The notes below the pieces were generated by a model that had not been told where the DNA came from, ran no database searches, and was given only the letters and a program-made list of their open reading frames with translations. Position numbers and translations under genes: made by a program. Positions 20,991-33,711 of a stretch of 64,000 bases of DNA are shown here, one piece after another. Origin of the DNA: Pestalotiopsis fici W106-1 (Eukaryota; Ascomycota; Sordariomycetes; Amphisphaeriales; Sporocadaceae); the NCBI RefSeq assembly GCF_000516985.1, contig NW_006917093.1, forward strand, positions 5,737,013-5,801,012, given 5' to 3'. Each line of letters opens with the position of its first letter. Positions within the stretch are counted from its first letter, which is position 1.

Positions 20991-22967
20991 TTAGCCCTTG
21001 TTGCGCTGCTGCTTCTTGTCCTTTTTGCGGTCGCGGACTCGCCTCTCCCAACAACTGTCTACACCAGATTCTAGGATTTCCAGGTCATCGTGGTGAATCT
21101 GGCCGATGATATGAACAACGGCATTGTGTTCAATGGTCACGTGTTTCGAGTAGTTGATGCGTGACTCTGGCGCGAGCTTCTCGATCCCCTGTAGTCCCTG
21201 GTTGAGTAGGAGCCGAATAGGCGGTACACCAAGCTGGGGCTCGCCGTTCAGCATCATTGGGGTTTGGTTCGGCGTATGGATGATACCGTGATTTACAGCC
21301 TTTATCCCGTGCTTTGTGCATCCCTGCCTTTTGTAAGTAGCAATTGGCCTTTGCCACAATATAGGTTAGCCATTTCAAAACGAAATATCTTAGTAAGCGT
21401 AATGTACTTACACACAAATACTGTTTCCGTTGCGAGCACCATTCTCCGTTCCATCAACTACAATAAAACGACGAATACCTTCATATAATAAAGTGCCGTT
21501 GATATTTCGTTGCCCGAACTCGCTGATAGATGTACCTGTCCCGACAGGATCCTTATTGTGTTTTGATAGCCGGCTATTGCCCATTGGTTCTGCCCACATG
21601 ATCTTGAAGACCTTTGTCCTTGTCAGTTGGGTAAGTTAATGGATGAGAGTAACAGAGGGCGATACTCACTGTTCCAAATCTAAACTTTCTGGATGGCTCT
21701 ACGACATATTGACTCACTAATTTGCTTTTAGCGACCATATACCAAGCTGTCTCTTTGATTGCTTACAGTTTTCATTGTAGGGCGAATCTTCCTCCAGCAC
21801 ATGGCTCCTCGAATGTTTCTGAGAGTAATGAGGCCGTGATGTGAGCTCAGATACTTGATCATCTTCTTCGGCTGAATACACATTCATGTCAGTGACTCAT
21901 GAGAAAAAGCTGGGACATGCAATCTTACCAGGCGCATAAGGTCCCGATCCTGGTATGGCTGAGGATGATGATGATGAGGGCCCCACTGTTATGCCCCTTG
22001 AGTACATATCTGCAATATCTTGAAGACTCTGCGGAAGATCCGGTGCATAACCATCGTCTAACCTCCCGACATTTTCTGTGTATCCGAGGTCGGGTCAGTG
22101 GTCTGTGACCTTCTTGGGTGTGGTGGATCTTTACTTCACTCACGTGCACGAGGCGGCATTGGTGGCATCGCATAGGTTGCAGAGGACATGGTAGGCGTCG
22201 TTTGAGCCGATCCCGGCAGAAACTGCTGAGCCATGTCTTCGACACCCATACTAGCATGCTTCCCGCCAGGAGGAAGATCTTCATCCGCAATTGGCATATC
22301 ATATCCAGAATCCCTTGCATCGCTACCACTATGCTTGCTAGATGAACCGATGGCGGGCTGCATGTCAGGATCCCTGCCTTTTCCCTTTGCATCTGATCTC
22401 GATGATCTGGAGCTTCTGCCATAACTCCGTGACGAGCCATATCCCAGGCCCTTGGCGTCGCTCTTGGACGATCTAGAGCTTTTGCCTCTGTCATGACCAT
22501 AGTGGCTCGGTTCAGGCTGCTCTTCGGGATACCTAGACCTACTTTTGTGCTTGTAGTGGGTATCTTGGACATGTTGTCTAGTCGGTGCTACCATGAGTGT
22601 TACTATAAGCCTTGCAGGGTGATTTCGCAAGATCAATAATACCTTGGTTGAACTCTCCAGAGTCCAGGCTCCCCTCGGGTTGTTGGTAAGGGTCTGGGTA
22701 AGGGTTCATTGACAAGCTGTCGAAGCTCTGAGTAAAGTCCCCCATGGAGGGGGGCTGTCTAGGGACGCTGCTGATGTCTTCATCCCGATCTTCTTGGAAC
22801 CAATTTCCTATCTCTGCAATTAGCGACCATGCTTGCATGACGTAGAAAGAGTGTTTGTTCATTGTACCTGACGAATCTTGACCCTCACGATGCCATTGGC
22901 CATTTGGAAGGAGACTCCATGCGCCCCAGTTTATGTCCGAACTGTCAATAGGAAAACTTGAAGACAT
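20991..22967 (-). CDS. DUF6590 domain protein with Ser/Arg-repeat region (8 exons)
   Basis: Predicted 523-aa fungal protein of unknown function. Exons in transcription order: 22967-22868, 22813-22643, 22587-22144, 22075-21929, 21871-21767, 21716-21670, 21611-21412, 21348-20991, totalling 524 codons with all phases consistent. Introns are 50-68 nt, several with clear CTAAT or CTGAC branch sites. The N-terminal half is low complexity with imperfect repeats of SSRSSKSDAKG type. The C-terminal half carries the recognisable DUF6590 block: EPSRKFRFGTVFKIMWAEP, GIRRFIVVDG, CVPIATYKRQGC, HGIIHTP. The end is very basic (RRVRDRKKDKKQQRNKG). Intron 1 (54 nt) is a multiple of three and has no stop, so retention would insert 18 residues. 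The nuclear-looking tail suggests, but does not show, nuclear location. Confidence 0.85.
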
Positions 22968-25253
22968 GATAGCATTCCAACAGCATGCGTCATTCTCTTA
23001 TTGGTGTTTGGGTGGGCGAAAATGGTGCTGCTGGCGCACTTCTTGGCCACAGCGCGTAAAGCAGCACAAGGGTGATTTATTGACCGACCCGGCTGCCTTG
23101 ATTTGACAACAAGAGGTTGGTGTAGAAATGCGAGGACTATTTCACTGCGAATAATCGCATGCGGCTCTGCTAAACGCAACGCAACAGTAGACACTAGATG
23201 GAGCGAATGGAAGGGGTTGCATCCTATGTGGTTAAAAATGCGGAGTCCTAACCGAAAAGATCAGAGCAAACAGTCTAATTGGTGCGGAAATGTCCTCGTG
23301 ATGGAACAAGGCGCGAGCTCATTGGAAAATGAAAAGTCCCAAGTAGGGGCAGCCGGAGTGATACACAACATGTGAGTCAGGCAGGGCCTGAGCGGTTGAG
23401 ATTCCGTGAATTTAGCGAGAGCGTGCAACCAAACGCATCATGATACAAGGCCAGCTCAGCCTACATGACCGAGGTTCTCCGCTCGGACAAACTACACAGT
23501 GAGATACGGGTACCATGTGCCCATGTTCCTCTGCGGGTTCATCCCTCTTTTCGTCCCTGATATCGACTCGTCGCCGGGGGAGAGAATGCTCTATAATATG
23601 CAGAAAAAAAAAATACTGGAGCCCGGATTGCAGAAGACGGAACGACAGTCGATCGCTAACATCCGCCATGGGAAGGTCCGCTCCCATGTCACTATCTGTA
23701 TCACCGGCCGCACATGGCGTGCAGGAGGAGGTGGGGATCTCGGGGCAAATCAGTATGAGGAAGCCATTGAAGGTGAGAGCTTCCAGTGATTTGGTTGGTT
23801 CCAGTCAACGTGGAAAGCATCGCCGCCTTTTGATGTGAAGGTGGTGGTGGTGGAATGGCCAAGAAATCTTCAGTCGTCCCAGTTGAGATAATCGATAGAA
23901 AAGAGTGTGAGTGGGCCATGATGCTATTTATTGACCATGCCTGGGTTTGGTACCCGTACATCGTGGCCAGGCAGTCGATTTGAGCTCGAGGCAGCGAAAG
24001 AAGATTGAGAGGTAAGAGGAGATGTTTGTCTTTTTTTTTTTTTTTCCCCCAATCCTGCGTCAGTCATTGAAGAGAGGACGGGAATCAGCCAAGGTCAAGG
24101 GCGAGACTCTCCATAGGCCCTGCCTGGTACATGAATATCCAGGGCTGTCGTCTTTCCACGCGGTAGGTTCGAACTAAGAACGGCAGCGATGTGGGGAGGA
24201 GACGGGCCGTTGACACGATCAGACCGGAGATGTGAAGGCCTTCGAGGTATACCAGGATATGGCTGCGACACCTCCTCGAGTGGTCAGTCACTGCTTCTCC
24301 TCCAACTCAGCGTGTCATGATTTTCCGACAGTCTGCCCTTTCTGGACCATTTGGTCTTGGGCTTCTGTGACGAGAGAAAGGGAGCGGAGTCGGATTGCCG
24401 ACGTTTTCATCATCCGAACGGTGACAACCAAGACTTGACTACCACCGGCCTGTTTAGGCTAGTCCGCTGGAAAGACATGTGGGGGAAAAGAAACGTGTAC
24501 ACTAGTAAGGTACCTAAGCTCGCTACCTGGTAACTCATTTAGTGGATTCAAGGCAGGGTAGTGAGCAAGGTTTAGTGCATTGCAAGGTTGGTTTGACAAT
24601 GGGAAACTTTTACCCAGACTCAATAAATTTACCAGTTGGCAAAGTGCATTTCTGCTCTTGGAAGTGCATCTCAAGTGAATACCACATCACAATTTTCTTG
24701 AGCTGTCAACGGATGGCAAGAAACCATTGTGATATCCTCGTCCATGATCCCACGGTGACGATTCCTCCGATCCTGAAATCCATCAATATCATGCCCGGCT
24801 AAAGCCCATTTCCCCCAAACCAGGCCGCGCAAGGCGAATAAATGTACGTTCGTATGTTGAAGTTCAATGGATCAACAACCCCTGTCTCTCTTTTTTTTTT
24901 TTCTTCTTTATTTTATTCATTCACGCGGCATCAGCGCGCCGCCGCGCAGTCTTCTCTTACCTACATGTCTTGCTTGGGTCCCATGTTTTTCCCAGGAAAA
25001 CTTTGACTCTAAACATTGGTTCTTGATCAATGACCTGGCCCCCAAGACCCTGCAACGTCCAATGTCCACGACGCGGTTCCTTTCATTTGGCCTCGTGTTC
25101 TCATGATTATGGCTACCCCGAGCCAATCCTTTCTGAAACCTTGAGCTCCCAGCCTTCCACTGCCACGGCATTGGCATGGGCCATTTACCAGAGGACACGG
25201 CTTGGAACAACACATGTCATCCCAGCCGCAACAAATAGCAGCTGCCATGATCC
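22968..25253. other. Intergenic region, no supported gene
   Basis: About 2.3 kb between two genes that start on opposite strands. It includes a T15 run at 24031-24045. Short frames here (e.g. around 23499-23838) have no recognisable content. Confidence 0.5.
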
Positions 25254-27092
25254 ATGGAGACCGTAACCATTTTCAAAAGCGCGGATGGGCCGTTCCAAGA
25301 GCCCCCCAATTCTCAAAAAACCATGACAACCCACGTCTTGAAGCATCGACACAATGATTATCTATTGGCATCCCGCGACACCATGGGCACTGTTCAAGAC
25401 CATAGCGATCTCGTCGATCTATCATCGACAACCGTACTCCCTGCCATCGTGGAGTCTCCACCTTCACGTACGCCCTCGCCGTCATCGTCCAATACGACCA
25501 TCGAGTCACGAGGCCGCGGCTCCTTAGTTGCCGGAATAGACGCCGCGAGGCTTCGCACTGCACTCTCTACTGCCAGCACAGTCACCTCCCAACGTCGCGA
25601 TGCTCCAATCAGTACTACATTGCGCTCTTCCAGAGGTGGCGAAAGCTACGATTCGTATGAGGAGTCTGCATCTCAAATATCCGATCCAAGCACATCCGAC
25701 GATATCGGAAGCCACGCGTCTGGTGAAGTCCTCATGGAGATGAAGAGACACTGGGAAACACTCAGCACACAAAGATTGGAAATCCGGAGACTATTGGACG
25801 ATTTGCGAAGGGCACGAACACACATGAGAGCTCTGGCGCAAGCGAAAGACGACGCAGACCGTAAACTTGAACTTGCCCTTCGATCAGACCACTTCAACAC
25901 GGACCGGGACACTTTAGAGCCATATCTTATTGCCATTAGAACGTCAAAGTTGAAATACCAAGCAGCAGAAACTACTGTTGACCAGCTAATCGATAATGTT
26001 GATGATGCCATATTCGAGGCAGATATTATTGAAGGACGCTTCTACAATAGGCTTAGTCGTCGAAATCTGGAGGCCGATATTCCTGGACCAGTCAATGAAT
26101 CTCAGGGGAAGCATCAAGTACCCTCGAGAATGTCACTTCGTGGCATCAGTCCCGACCGCAGTGAAGATTTACACCCTTCGTACGAAAGGCTGAGAGAAGT
26201 CTATGGAGATTTACAACTTGCAAAGGAGTACTGCAGTAATCTTGGATATAAGCACACGGTTGTGCAATCAGAAGACCACGATCTGCTAGGACCAGACGAA
26301 CTAGAATTTCTCGATGACTTTGAGGATAGTCTTGCAAAAGCAAAATCCGATGTTCAGACATGGTCCCAGAAATTCGAGGAACTTCGAGCCGAATGTGCGG
26401 CGAAAAATCTCATCCCAAAGAGCTCGCCATTTTTCGAAGACGGTCGAGATGGTGATTACCATGAACCTCATGTCTTCGTCCCTGATGATATATCTCTCGA
26501 TGATTGTTTGGTAGATGAAAGCACATTATCTCACTCTCAATATTCCCTGCTTGTCACAAATCCCAAGCATGTGCTCAACAAACCGCTTCCTCTGACCTCC
26601 CAGGGCGCCCTTGAGCAAGCACTGATGCTTCCACTTAATACATCCGGTCGCAACCAGGCTATTCAGGAAGCAATGCATGAGCATTCTATAGCAACATTGC
26701 TACATGACGCAATTCCAGAGGACAAAACCGACTATATCAATAGGTGGCTCTTACAGAAATTGAGAATTTCCCCCATGGAGGTCCAAGTACTCAGTTTGAC
26801 ATTTCGAAAAATCTTAAAAATACTGGATTATAATCGATGGCAGCGCGATGTTTTGAGCTTCTGGCCACGAGACATAGACAGACAGCCTGTACAAGGTGAC
26901 ATTACCATCACAACTCATATCAGGCACGAGTTTGAGACTTTGTCCAATCCCTCGGACAAACGGGAGGAATCACGCTCGCAGGCAAGGTCTCAGGCAGCTA
27001 GTGAGCCACTGTTGCGACCGGCCGACATTTATGATGATTGGGAGTATCTCAACAATCTCCGCGATGACGGCCAATCCGAAGGAGCCCTCTGA
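25254..27092 (+). CDS. Coiled-coil protein of unknown function, 612 aa
   Basis: Single-exon ORF from ATG 25254 to the stop at 27092. The N-terminal ~150 residues are Ser/Thr/Pro-rich and probably disordered, so the true start could be a later Met. Residues about 163-300 form a heptad-like helical region (HWETLSTQRLEIRRLLDDL, KDDADRKLELAL). A second helical part contains ELEFLDDFEDSLAKAKSD. The C-terminal third is folded-looking, with YINRWLLQKLRISPMEVQVL and a WQRDVLSFWPRD patch, and ends acidic. This pattern of a disordered head, helical rod and compact tail recurs in uncharacterised proteins of filamentous fungi, but I cannot name a family. No signal peptide or TM segment. Confidence 0.75.
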   Translation: METVTIFKSADGPFQEPPNSQKTMTTHVLKHRHNDYLLASRDTMGTVQDHSDLVDLSSTTVLPAIVESPPSRTPSPSSSNTTIESRGRGSLVAGIDAARLRTALSTASTVTSQRRDAPISTTLRSSRGGESYDSYEESASQISDPSTSDDIGSHASGEVLMEMKRHWETLSTQRLEIRRLLDDLRRARTHMRALAQAKDDADRKLELALRSDHFNTDRDTLEPYLIAIRTSKLKYQAAETTVDQLIDNVDDAIFEADIIEGRFYNRLSRRNLEADIPGPVNESQGKHQVPSRMSLRGISPDRSEDLHPSYERLREVYGDLQLAKEYCSNLGYKHTVVQSEDHDLLGPDELEFLDDFEDSLAKAKSDVQTWSQKFEELRAECAAKNLIPKSSPFFEDGRDGDYHEPHVFVPDDISLDDCLVDESTLSHSQYSLLVTNPKHVLNKPLPLTSQGALEQALMLPLNTSGRNQAIQEAMHEHSIATLLHDAIPEDKTDYINRWLLQKLRISPMEVQVLSLTFRKILKILDYNRWQRDVLSFWPRDIDRQPVQGDITITTHIRHEFETLSNPSDKREESRSQARSQAASEPLLRPADIYDDWEYLNNLRDDGQSEGAL

Positions 27093-29520
27093 AATCGCCA
27101 TCGCCTTAGCAGAGGGTGTAATGTCAGCATTGAACTATTATAATGCTTCTGTTGGAACAATTATCGACGCTGGCACGCTGGCACGCTTGTCATTCACTTT
27201 GTTCTTACTATATTTCCATTGCCGTCTTTGATTATATCCCATACTGTTGAGCAGTGCTCTTCATTACGTATTGCCTTCCTGCCAGATACCCATTCATATG
27301 TAGTTACTTAGATAGGGCGGCCAGCGAGAAATCTAGTATATTTATTTACTCATCTTTGTAGACGGGAGCCCACGTCCTGCTTTGGTAATTGTAAAATGGT
27401 ATTCAAGTTTATGCTGCTTCCGCACAGGTTGATACTGTGTGATGGAGCCCGGAAAAGGAATCTGTTAGTTTCCCTGTGGCAGGGCAAAAATCGCAACGCG
27501 CCGGCCCGCGCGTCGTACACCACCATGGGCCAAGAACAGGGTGATGATAAGGCTGCGTATCATCTACGTTAAAAGCGGCGGTCTTCCCAGACCGGTGGCA
27601 TCGCGTCGATTTGCGCTACTGCATGAGAAAGGTCGTGCCCCCCCTCATGCATGCATGCATGATCAGGCGTCACCAGACGGGCGCCTTGTGCGCACCCAAG
27701 CATCCTCGCCCATCTTAATTGCAGCGGTCCTTTTCATCTAATTCATCCAAAGTAGCAGCGAGTTCGGGTCTAATTCATCTCTCCGGTCCCTCGAGAATGA
27801 TGACGGAGCCGGAGGAATCCGATCATCACGAAATGCGATGGGAAAGACTTTGCGAATCTAGGACTAGAAAAGTGAGGCGAGCCTTGCTGTTATTGGGCAG
27901 TATGGTACACATAGAGAGCCCTCTGTCAGGCTGCCATCAGCTTAATATGTATTGGCGAAGAGTCATATCTCGGAAACGGCCAATACAATGAGCTGAAATT
28001 AATGTCTACAGTACTTTCCATCAATGTGCTTGGCAATTTATATCGAGCTGTGACATATTTTATGGAGTAACAAAGATAAGAAGAGCCTATCGTGGCAGTA
28101 TGCAAGGTCCTTTTGCTCAGTCGAATCCAGATCAGCGGGGGTAAAGGTGAGAAACAGATTTGTGTGTATAGCTTCACCGGTCCTCACCGAGCCTCACCGA
28201 AGTAGAGTGGGAATCGACTTCAGCCCTATTTGCGTGGGGGCGGCATTCGCGACACAACCTAGATGCAGACTAAGCAAGATCTGATCAGACGATTGCTACC
28301 CGTATACATCTATTTTTGAAAATAAACTCTTGTCAAACAAATGCAGGAACCCTGGATACCAAACATTTGGATGTGTGGGGACAACTCGCCCGACTATAGA
28401 GTACAACTAAGTCAATCCCCTGAACGAACAGTGATTTAGCGACTTGGATTTGCTTAGTGCTTATGTTATCAACTTCTCTCATATACTGCACGTTTTCAAG
28501 GTCACACTGGGCGTCTCGGGCCGAGCCATGGCTGCGTTTTTACTCTCTGGCATTAGTAGCCATTTGTTTCCCAAACCAACGAGTTTCTCTGCGCCCGAGT
28601 ATTATGAGACTTGAATGTTCCTTATGTCTCAATAATATCCATATCAACCAAATGCTACTATAAATGGCGTATATATTGCTTATTATTATTAAGAATTTCC
28701 ACTGTTTAGTCTAGCAAGGGAATTTTGCTTATCCTTCCTTGTGTATCCAATTTTTCTTATGAAGACCAAGTTTGTTTAATTATTGCAAATTCTCAATGTA
28801 TTATATTGAAATCGTTTGGTGCATATGCTTTCATGTTTATTCATTCATTTGTTCTTGATATTACCCATCTCTCATGAGTTTTTTATCATTTTTGTAAGAC
28901 ATCCGTGCTGTAAGTCGGCACATTATAATGTGAATGAGCATACCTAGAAGTTGATGGGTAATATCATTGCAAAAAGTTACAAGTATCGATTCGCGAATCC
29001 TTACTCACGGGCTTGCTGCTTAGGTACACAATCGAGATCAAGACCATGAAAAGAAAGGTCCAGAGTGAGGCGGAGTTTCCCAAGACTAATGTCAAGATCT
29101 AAGAGTATATAGTTCATATCTATCTATGCATATAACAGCTACTTCGGCTTCAATTGATACTTAATTATGCCTTGTTAGCTAGCGCCTATCAAGCAAGAGC
29201 ACGTCATTTAGGTTTGTCCCTGCGTTTCCCCAAGATTACCAAGTCAAGAGCCCCGCTTAAAATTCATATCGCAAGGCGAGCGCTTTCGATAAGATAAAAT
29301 CTACCGTTGTGCTGCTAACAGTCAAGTCAGTCTACCCTCCTACATCGGCGGTCAGCGATTCAGCTTCAGACGACTGCAATTCTTTTTTTTTTGTTCCCAC
29401 TCAGCTCTTGCCTCGGGCACTCTTCTCAATTCCAGAATCGACAGCTTGTATCCCCTCTCAGAAAGGAGAGAGAGACGCAACGACAGAGCTCCAAGCGATC
29501 AGCGGAGAGTGCGGGGCAGG
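27093..29520. other. Intergenic region upstream of the YMC1-type carrier
   Basis: About 2.4 kb without a supported gene. It includes a (CATG)4 microsatellite at 27646-27661, tandem CTCACCGA-type repeats near 28172-28200, and an A+T-rich stretch about 28650-29200. Confidence 0.5.
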
Positions 29521-30503
29521 ATGGCGGACGCTGCTGAGGATATCACGGCCCAGGGTGGTGCCGTCTGGAAGGACCTCTTCTCTGGTGCGGTTGGAGGAAT
29601 TGCACAAGTCCTGATTGGTAGGCCAAACCCCGGAAGAAAGCCCATGCATTGCGATTGAGCCCATGGGAGTGGCGAATGGACAGCAAATGCTCACGACAAG
29701 AGATAGGCCAGCCCTTTGACATTGTCAAAGTGCGTCTGCAGACCAGCACACAGTACAACGGAGCGCTCGATGCCGCCACTTCCATTTGGAAAAAGGAGGG
29801 CCCGCTCGCCTTCTACAAGGGCACTCTGACGCCGCTCCTGGGCATTGGCGCCTGCGTGTCGGTGCAGTTTGGCGGCTTCGGCTTCGCCAAGCGGTACTTT
29901 GAGGAGCGCAACGGCGGCCGCGACCTGAGCTACGCCCAGTACTACTACGCCGGCGCCTTTGCCGGTGTCGCCAACAGTGTCATTTCGGGCCCCATTGAGC
30001 ACGTCCGTATCCGCCTGCAGACGCAGCCCCACGGTGCCGCCCGCCTCTACAGCGGACCGCTCGACTGTGTCCGCAAGCTGAGCGCCCATGAGGGCGTCAT
30101 GCGCGGCCTCTACCGCGGCGAAGCCGTCACCATCATCCGTGAGGCCCAGGCCTATGGTGTGTGGTTCCTTGCTTTCGAGTACATGATGAACGCGCACGCC
30201 GCCCGCAACAAGATGGAGCGCAAGGAGATCCCCCCTTACATGGTCGCCTTCTATGGTGGTCTAGCCGGCGAGGCCCTCTGGCTGGGCTCGTACCCCTTTG
30301 ACGTCATCAAGAGCAAGATGCAGACCGACGGCTTTGGCAGCACACAAAAGTACAAGAGCATGCGCGACTGCTTTGCCCAGACTTGGAAGGCCGAGGGTAT
30401 GAGAGGTTTCTGGAAGGGCCTCGGACCCACGTTGCTTCGTGCCATGCCCGTGAGCGCGGGAACGTTTGCAACTGTCGAATTGACACTGCGTGCAATCAGC
30501 TAA
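29521..30503 (+). CDS. Mitochondrial carrier, YMC1/SLC25 family
   Basis: Predicted 297-aa inner-membrane solute carrier. Exon 1 is 29521-29617, the intron 29618-29706 (89 nt), exon 2 29707-30503. The start MADAAEDITAQGG gives the usual short matrix/IMS head before TM1. All three mitochondrial-carrier signature motifs are present, one per repeat: PFDIVK, PIEHVR and PFDVIK. Strong family-specific blocks are FYKGTLTPLLGIGACVSVQF, the PIEHVRIRLQTQ stretch and SYPFDVIKSKMQTDGF. These match yeast Ymc1/Ymc2-type carriers more closely than the carnitine or ornithine branches, but the transported substrate cannot be read from sequence. The gene has markedly high third-position GC compared with its surroundings, which suggests strong expression. 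It is convergent with RINT1 (221-bp gap). Confidence 0.92.
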
Positions 30504-30724
30504 TTATAGTGCTTGGTTACTGCGATGGATGGATTACATTGTTGTAGACAGAAAATCACTTGGCCGACATGCTGTGCGGCATTGATGGGGGCGTTCACGG
30601 AAATTGGACATATTTTCATCTCTTGATAGACTTGAGGGCGCTTGAATGACACCACGTTTTCTGATATACTTGCGGTGCTTCTCTTCTAATGGACAGAGTT
30701 GTTTTCCTAATCTACTAGAATTGA

Positions 30725-33182
30725 CTATACACTGTTCTCAACCCTGCACTGCAAGATGCGTCGAGCATTCGCGGGCTCCAGGGTCTCAATGTCCAATTCT
30801 TCAAGCACCTTCCTTGCTTCCGAGTTATCAGTGAAGATGCGGTCACTCGCCAGCTTCAAGGTGAGACCGCCATCACGGTCCAACGGAAGGCTTAGTAGCA
30901 GTGCGCCTTCTTGAAGTTGCGTCAAAGCTATAGACCCATCTGGTATATGTCTGTCTATCAGGGAGCAGATGGCCTGCAGGTCCCGTACAAACTGGTTCGC
31001 GCCGATAGTGGTGAAGCTGTGGCGGAGGAGAATACCCGACCACAACATCTCCTGTAGGCGTTCTAGTGCATCGCGCCATACTTTGCGGTACACAGTAGTG
31101 CTCAGTGCTGGTTCCAGGAAAGTGAGGTTTCGCTTTAGGATCTAGACCAGTATCAATATTTGCACCATTGCTTTGGGCGTCATACTACTTACCCTTAATG
31201 GTTCATCAAGCTCGGCGGTAATGCTGTACTGACTCGGGTCCGAGTCGACGTTAACGATGGACCATTGAGCTTTTGACAGGTATGGCCTGAAGGCGCTCTG
31301 ATGCGACTCTGCAAGAGCATCAACGAGGAAAGCCTGAGCACGCTCTCTGCGTTTGCTATAGAACTTGACGGTCTCGTCAAAGATGGACCCGTTGGCGATC
31401 GAGTCGATCTCGGATGACGTCCTGTCTTTGACTTGGTCGTAGCTCATCCCACCAACAACGTTGGTCTGGTCATCTACTTGTCTCACGCGGGTCTTGAGTT
31501 CTTCCCATAATAGCATGAAGAACTGCAGCTGTTAGCCTCAAACTACTTGGAGTTTCTGATCCACGACTTACATGCTCATTTCCCCAGGCCTTCAATGTAT
31601 TGATAATGTGGTCTGCGCTGCCCAAAACCTTGCAAAGTGTCTCCATACCGCCTGTGCCTTCGAGGGCGGCAAGTTGCTCCTTGGAAACACCTTGGAGCGT
31701 CCTCGCAACGCTTGACGTTAGTGTGGCATATGCTTCTAGGGAGTCCACAAGTCGAGCATGGTATTGGTCCAAAATCTCCTGTTGTATATCGATTAGGAAA
31801 CGTGTCTTGTGCGGTAATCTCCTAACTCGCTGATACGAAGCAGTCACGGACTTGAGCAAATCCGTAACGCGAACAGCACCATATGTGGGCTTCATCTTGC
31901 CAGGCCCGCTGTAGTCATAATCGATGTTTCGCGCATCTGCCGAATTGATGATAGTGCGGAAGCGCTCCAATGCAAAGTCTTTCTCAGCCTGAAGCCAGTC
32001 TCTGAAGTGCTTGTCCAGAATCTCAGAGGCAAGGCCAGACCACCCATTCTGAGAGTCACCTCCGTCATAGTCAAATCTTGTCCGGAGAGTCTCGTCAAAA
32101 GTCATGAGCTGGTCCATGAGACTGCTAAGATATTGCGGGTTTTTGAGCCCGTGTTGAACAAGAGCTTCAACCTTTTGTCTCATAACAGGAAGTAGAGACG
32201 TCACAAGTGCGCAAGCGGGGTCGACATAAATGGATTGGTCTGCAGCCGTTGTGCCTTCGAAGCGAGGCTTCAAGGAATGACCGAGGTTCTCGCGGAAGAA
32301 GTCTTCCCATTTCTCAATCAGTTGAATGAAGCCCGGCACGCAGAAGGTGGCAAAAGCCTGTGGTGTGCTTGTTGGATTATCACCCATGAACTGAAATCGA
32401 AACCACTGCACAAAGGGCTTCACCATGACGTCAATGGGCAAAAGGCTCACAGCCTGATCTGAATAAATGATCTCGGGCATCTGAAGGTCGATCAACTTCT
32501 CGAAGCATTGTAGCCACTCCTCGTCCATCTCTGCTGTGACATCCACGTCGTGCGGCCAGTTGCGCTTCTTCAGAAGAGTTTCCATCTCTTGAGACATGGT
32601 CTTCTTCATCTCATCCCAGAGATTTTCCGTGATTCGCTCCACATGGTTAACCAGGTGTCCGGCAGCCTCATCCGCAGGGCCCTGCAGTTCACGCAGGCGG
32701 ACGCTCAGCTGCTTCAACCGAGAATAGGGCTGCAAAGCTGCCTTTGGGCTGTCGGGCAGATGCGACCTGGCCTCCAATCTCATGTTTTCCACATCTTGTA
32801 GCAAAGACACGTACTGGTACGCCAGCTCGACCCTTTGCAATTGCTTCATAGGTCCCTCGAGCCGGCGAATCGCATCGTCTGGGGCGTCGGAGGCGGCGAT
32901 GATTTGTAGACGAGTGTCGATGCTGTGCTGCAGCTCCTGGAACTCGTCGATTTGCCTGATTAAGCCGCCCTGGCGGTCCTCGGCAGAGCGGCGCACCTCC
33001 TCGAGCTCTTGTGTAGCATCGTCAAGTTGAGCTTGCAGCTGGCTCCGCTGAACTTCGATATTCGCTAGAAAACTGTCGAGGTTGTCCAGGTCGGTTGTGG
33101 ATTGTAGCTTATCATCGAGGTAATCTTCTAACCGAATGTCTGGCTCCAGTGACTGAGCGCGACTCAGTGTGAGCGAATCCAT
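30725..33182 (-). CDS. RINT-1/TIP-1 (Tip20) family vesicle-tethering protein
   Basis: Predicted 785-aa protein. Exons 33182-31572, 31522-31193 and 31141-30725; introns 49 and 51 nt, both phase 0. RINT1/Tip20 proteins are subunits of the Dsl1/NRZ tether that receives Golgi-derived COPI vesicles at the ER. The N-terminal region is coiled coil (LDSFLANIEVQRSQLQAQLD, then EELEVRRSAEDRQ-like heptads). The family core follows: WFRFQFMGDNPTSTPQ, the PRFEGTT region, EKDFALERFRTII, and the helical C-terminal bundle ending in LEELDIETLEPANARRILQC. Length fits fungal RINT-1 proteins. It is divergent from the J-protein gene at 33712 with a 529-bp shared upstream region. Confidence 0.9.
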
Positions 33183-33711
33183 TTTGAAATGTTTGAGAAA
33201 GAGACGATGTTCTCTTGTCCAAGCAGTTTCAAATTGTGACTGTCAGATGCGTAGTGGTAATTGCAAGCTCCATCAAGCTTCAGGAAACGACAATTCGTGG
33301 CATCATGCAGTACAGGTACCTAGAGCTGCAGGGGGACTCAAGGTACGTACTGCCATCCCACTTGCAGTCAAATCCTTGTAGCGAGGGTCTAGCTATGCTA
33401 CATATGGTTGGAGTGCATTGCCATCCACCCAGAACTTCGGTCTATTTTATTTTTTTCGAATCTCTATCACTGATACTATAGAGCCTTTAGATGACAAAGG
33501 TCATCCAGTCTGGTTGGTTTATGTCTGGTTTCCATCGAAGATGCTTCGGAAATATGCACCTGAGTATTATACATAGTATGCAACTATCCCCTAGTCTCTT
33601 CTGATAGACCGCCCCACCTAGAGTTCGATGTCTCTCGCCTTTGCCTGGAAGACTTCTGCGCCGCAACATTCATCAGACAACTTCACTTGCTATCAGCAAA
33701 GTCGGGTCAAG
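33183..33711. promoter_or_regulatory. Divergent promoter region RINT1 / J-protein
   Basis: A 529-bp gap between opposite start codons. If translation of the J-protein began at the in-frame ATG 33628, 28 residues would be added and the gap would shrink to 445 bp. No specific factor site is assigned. Confidence 0.45.

Noticed and set aside
21747..21928. Skipping of DUF6590 exon 5, or a 20-nt mini-intron at 21747-21766
   Set aside because: A 50-nt intron at 21717-21766 with a GCTAA branch and TTAG acceptor joins the same exons in frame and has normal size, so neither unusual model is needed.
29691..30197. 168-aa open frame antisense to the YMC1-type carrier
   Set aside because: Shadow of a GC3-rich coding exon; no domain or independent signals.
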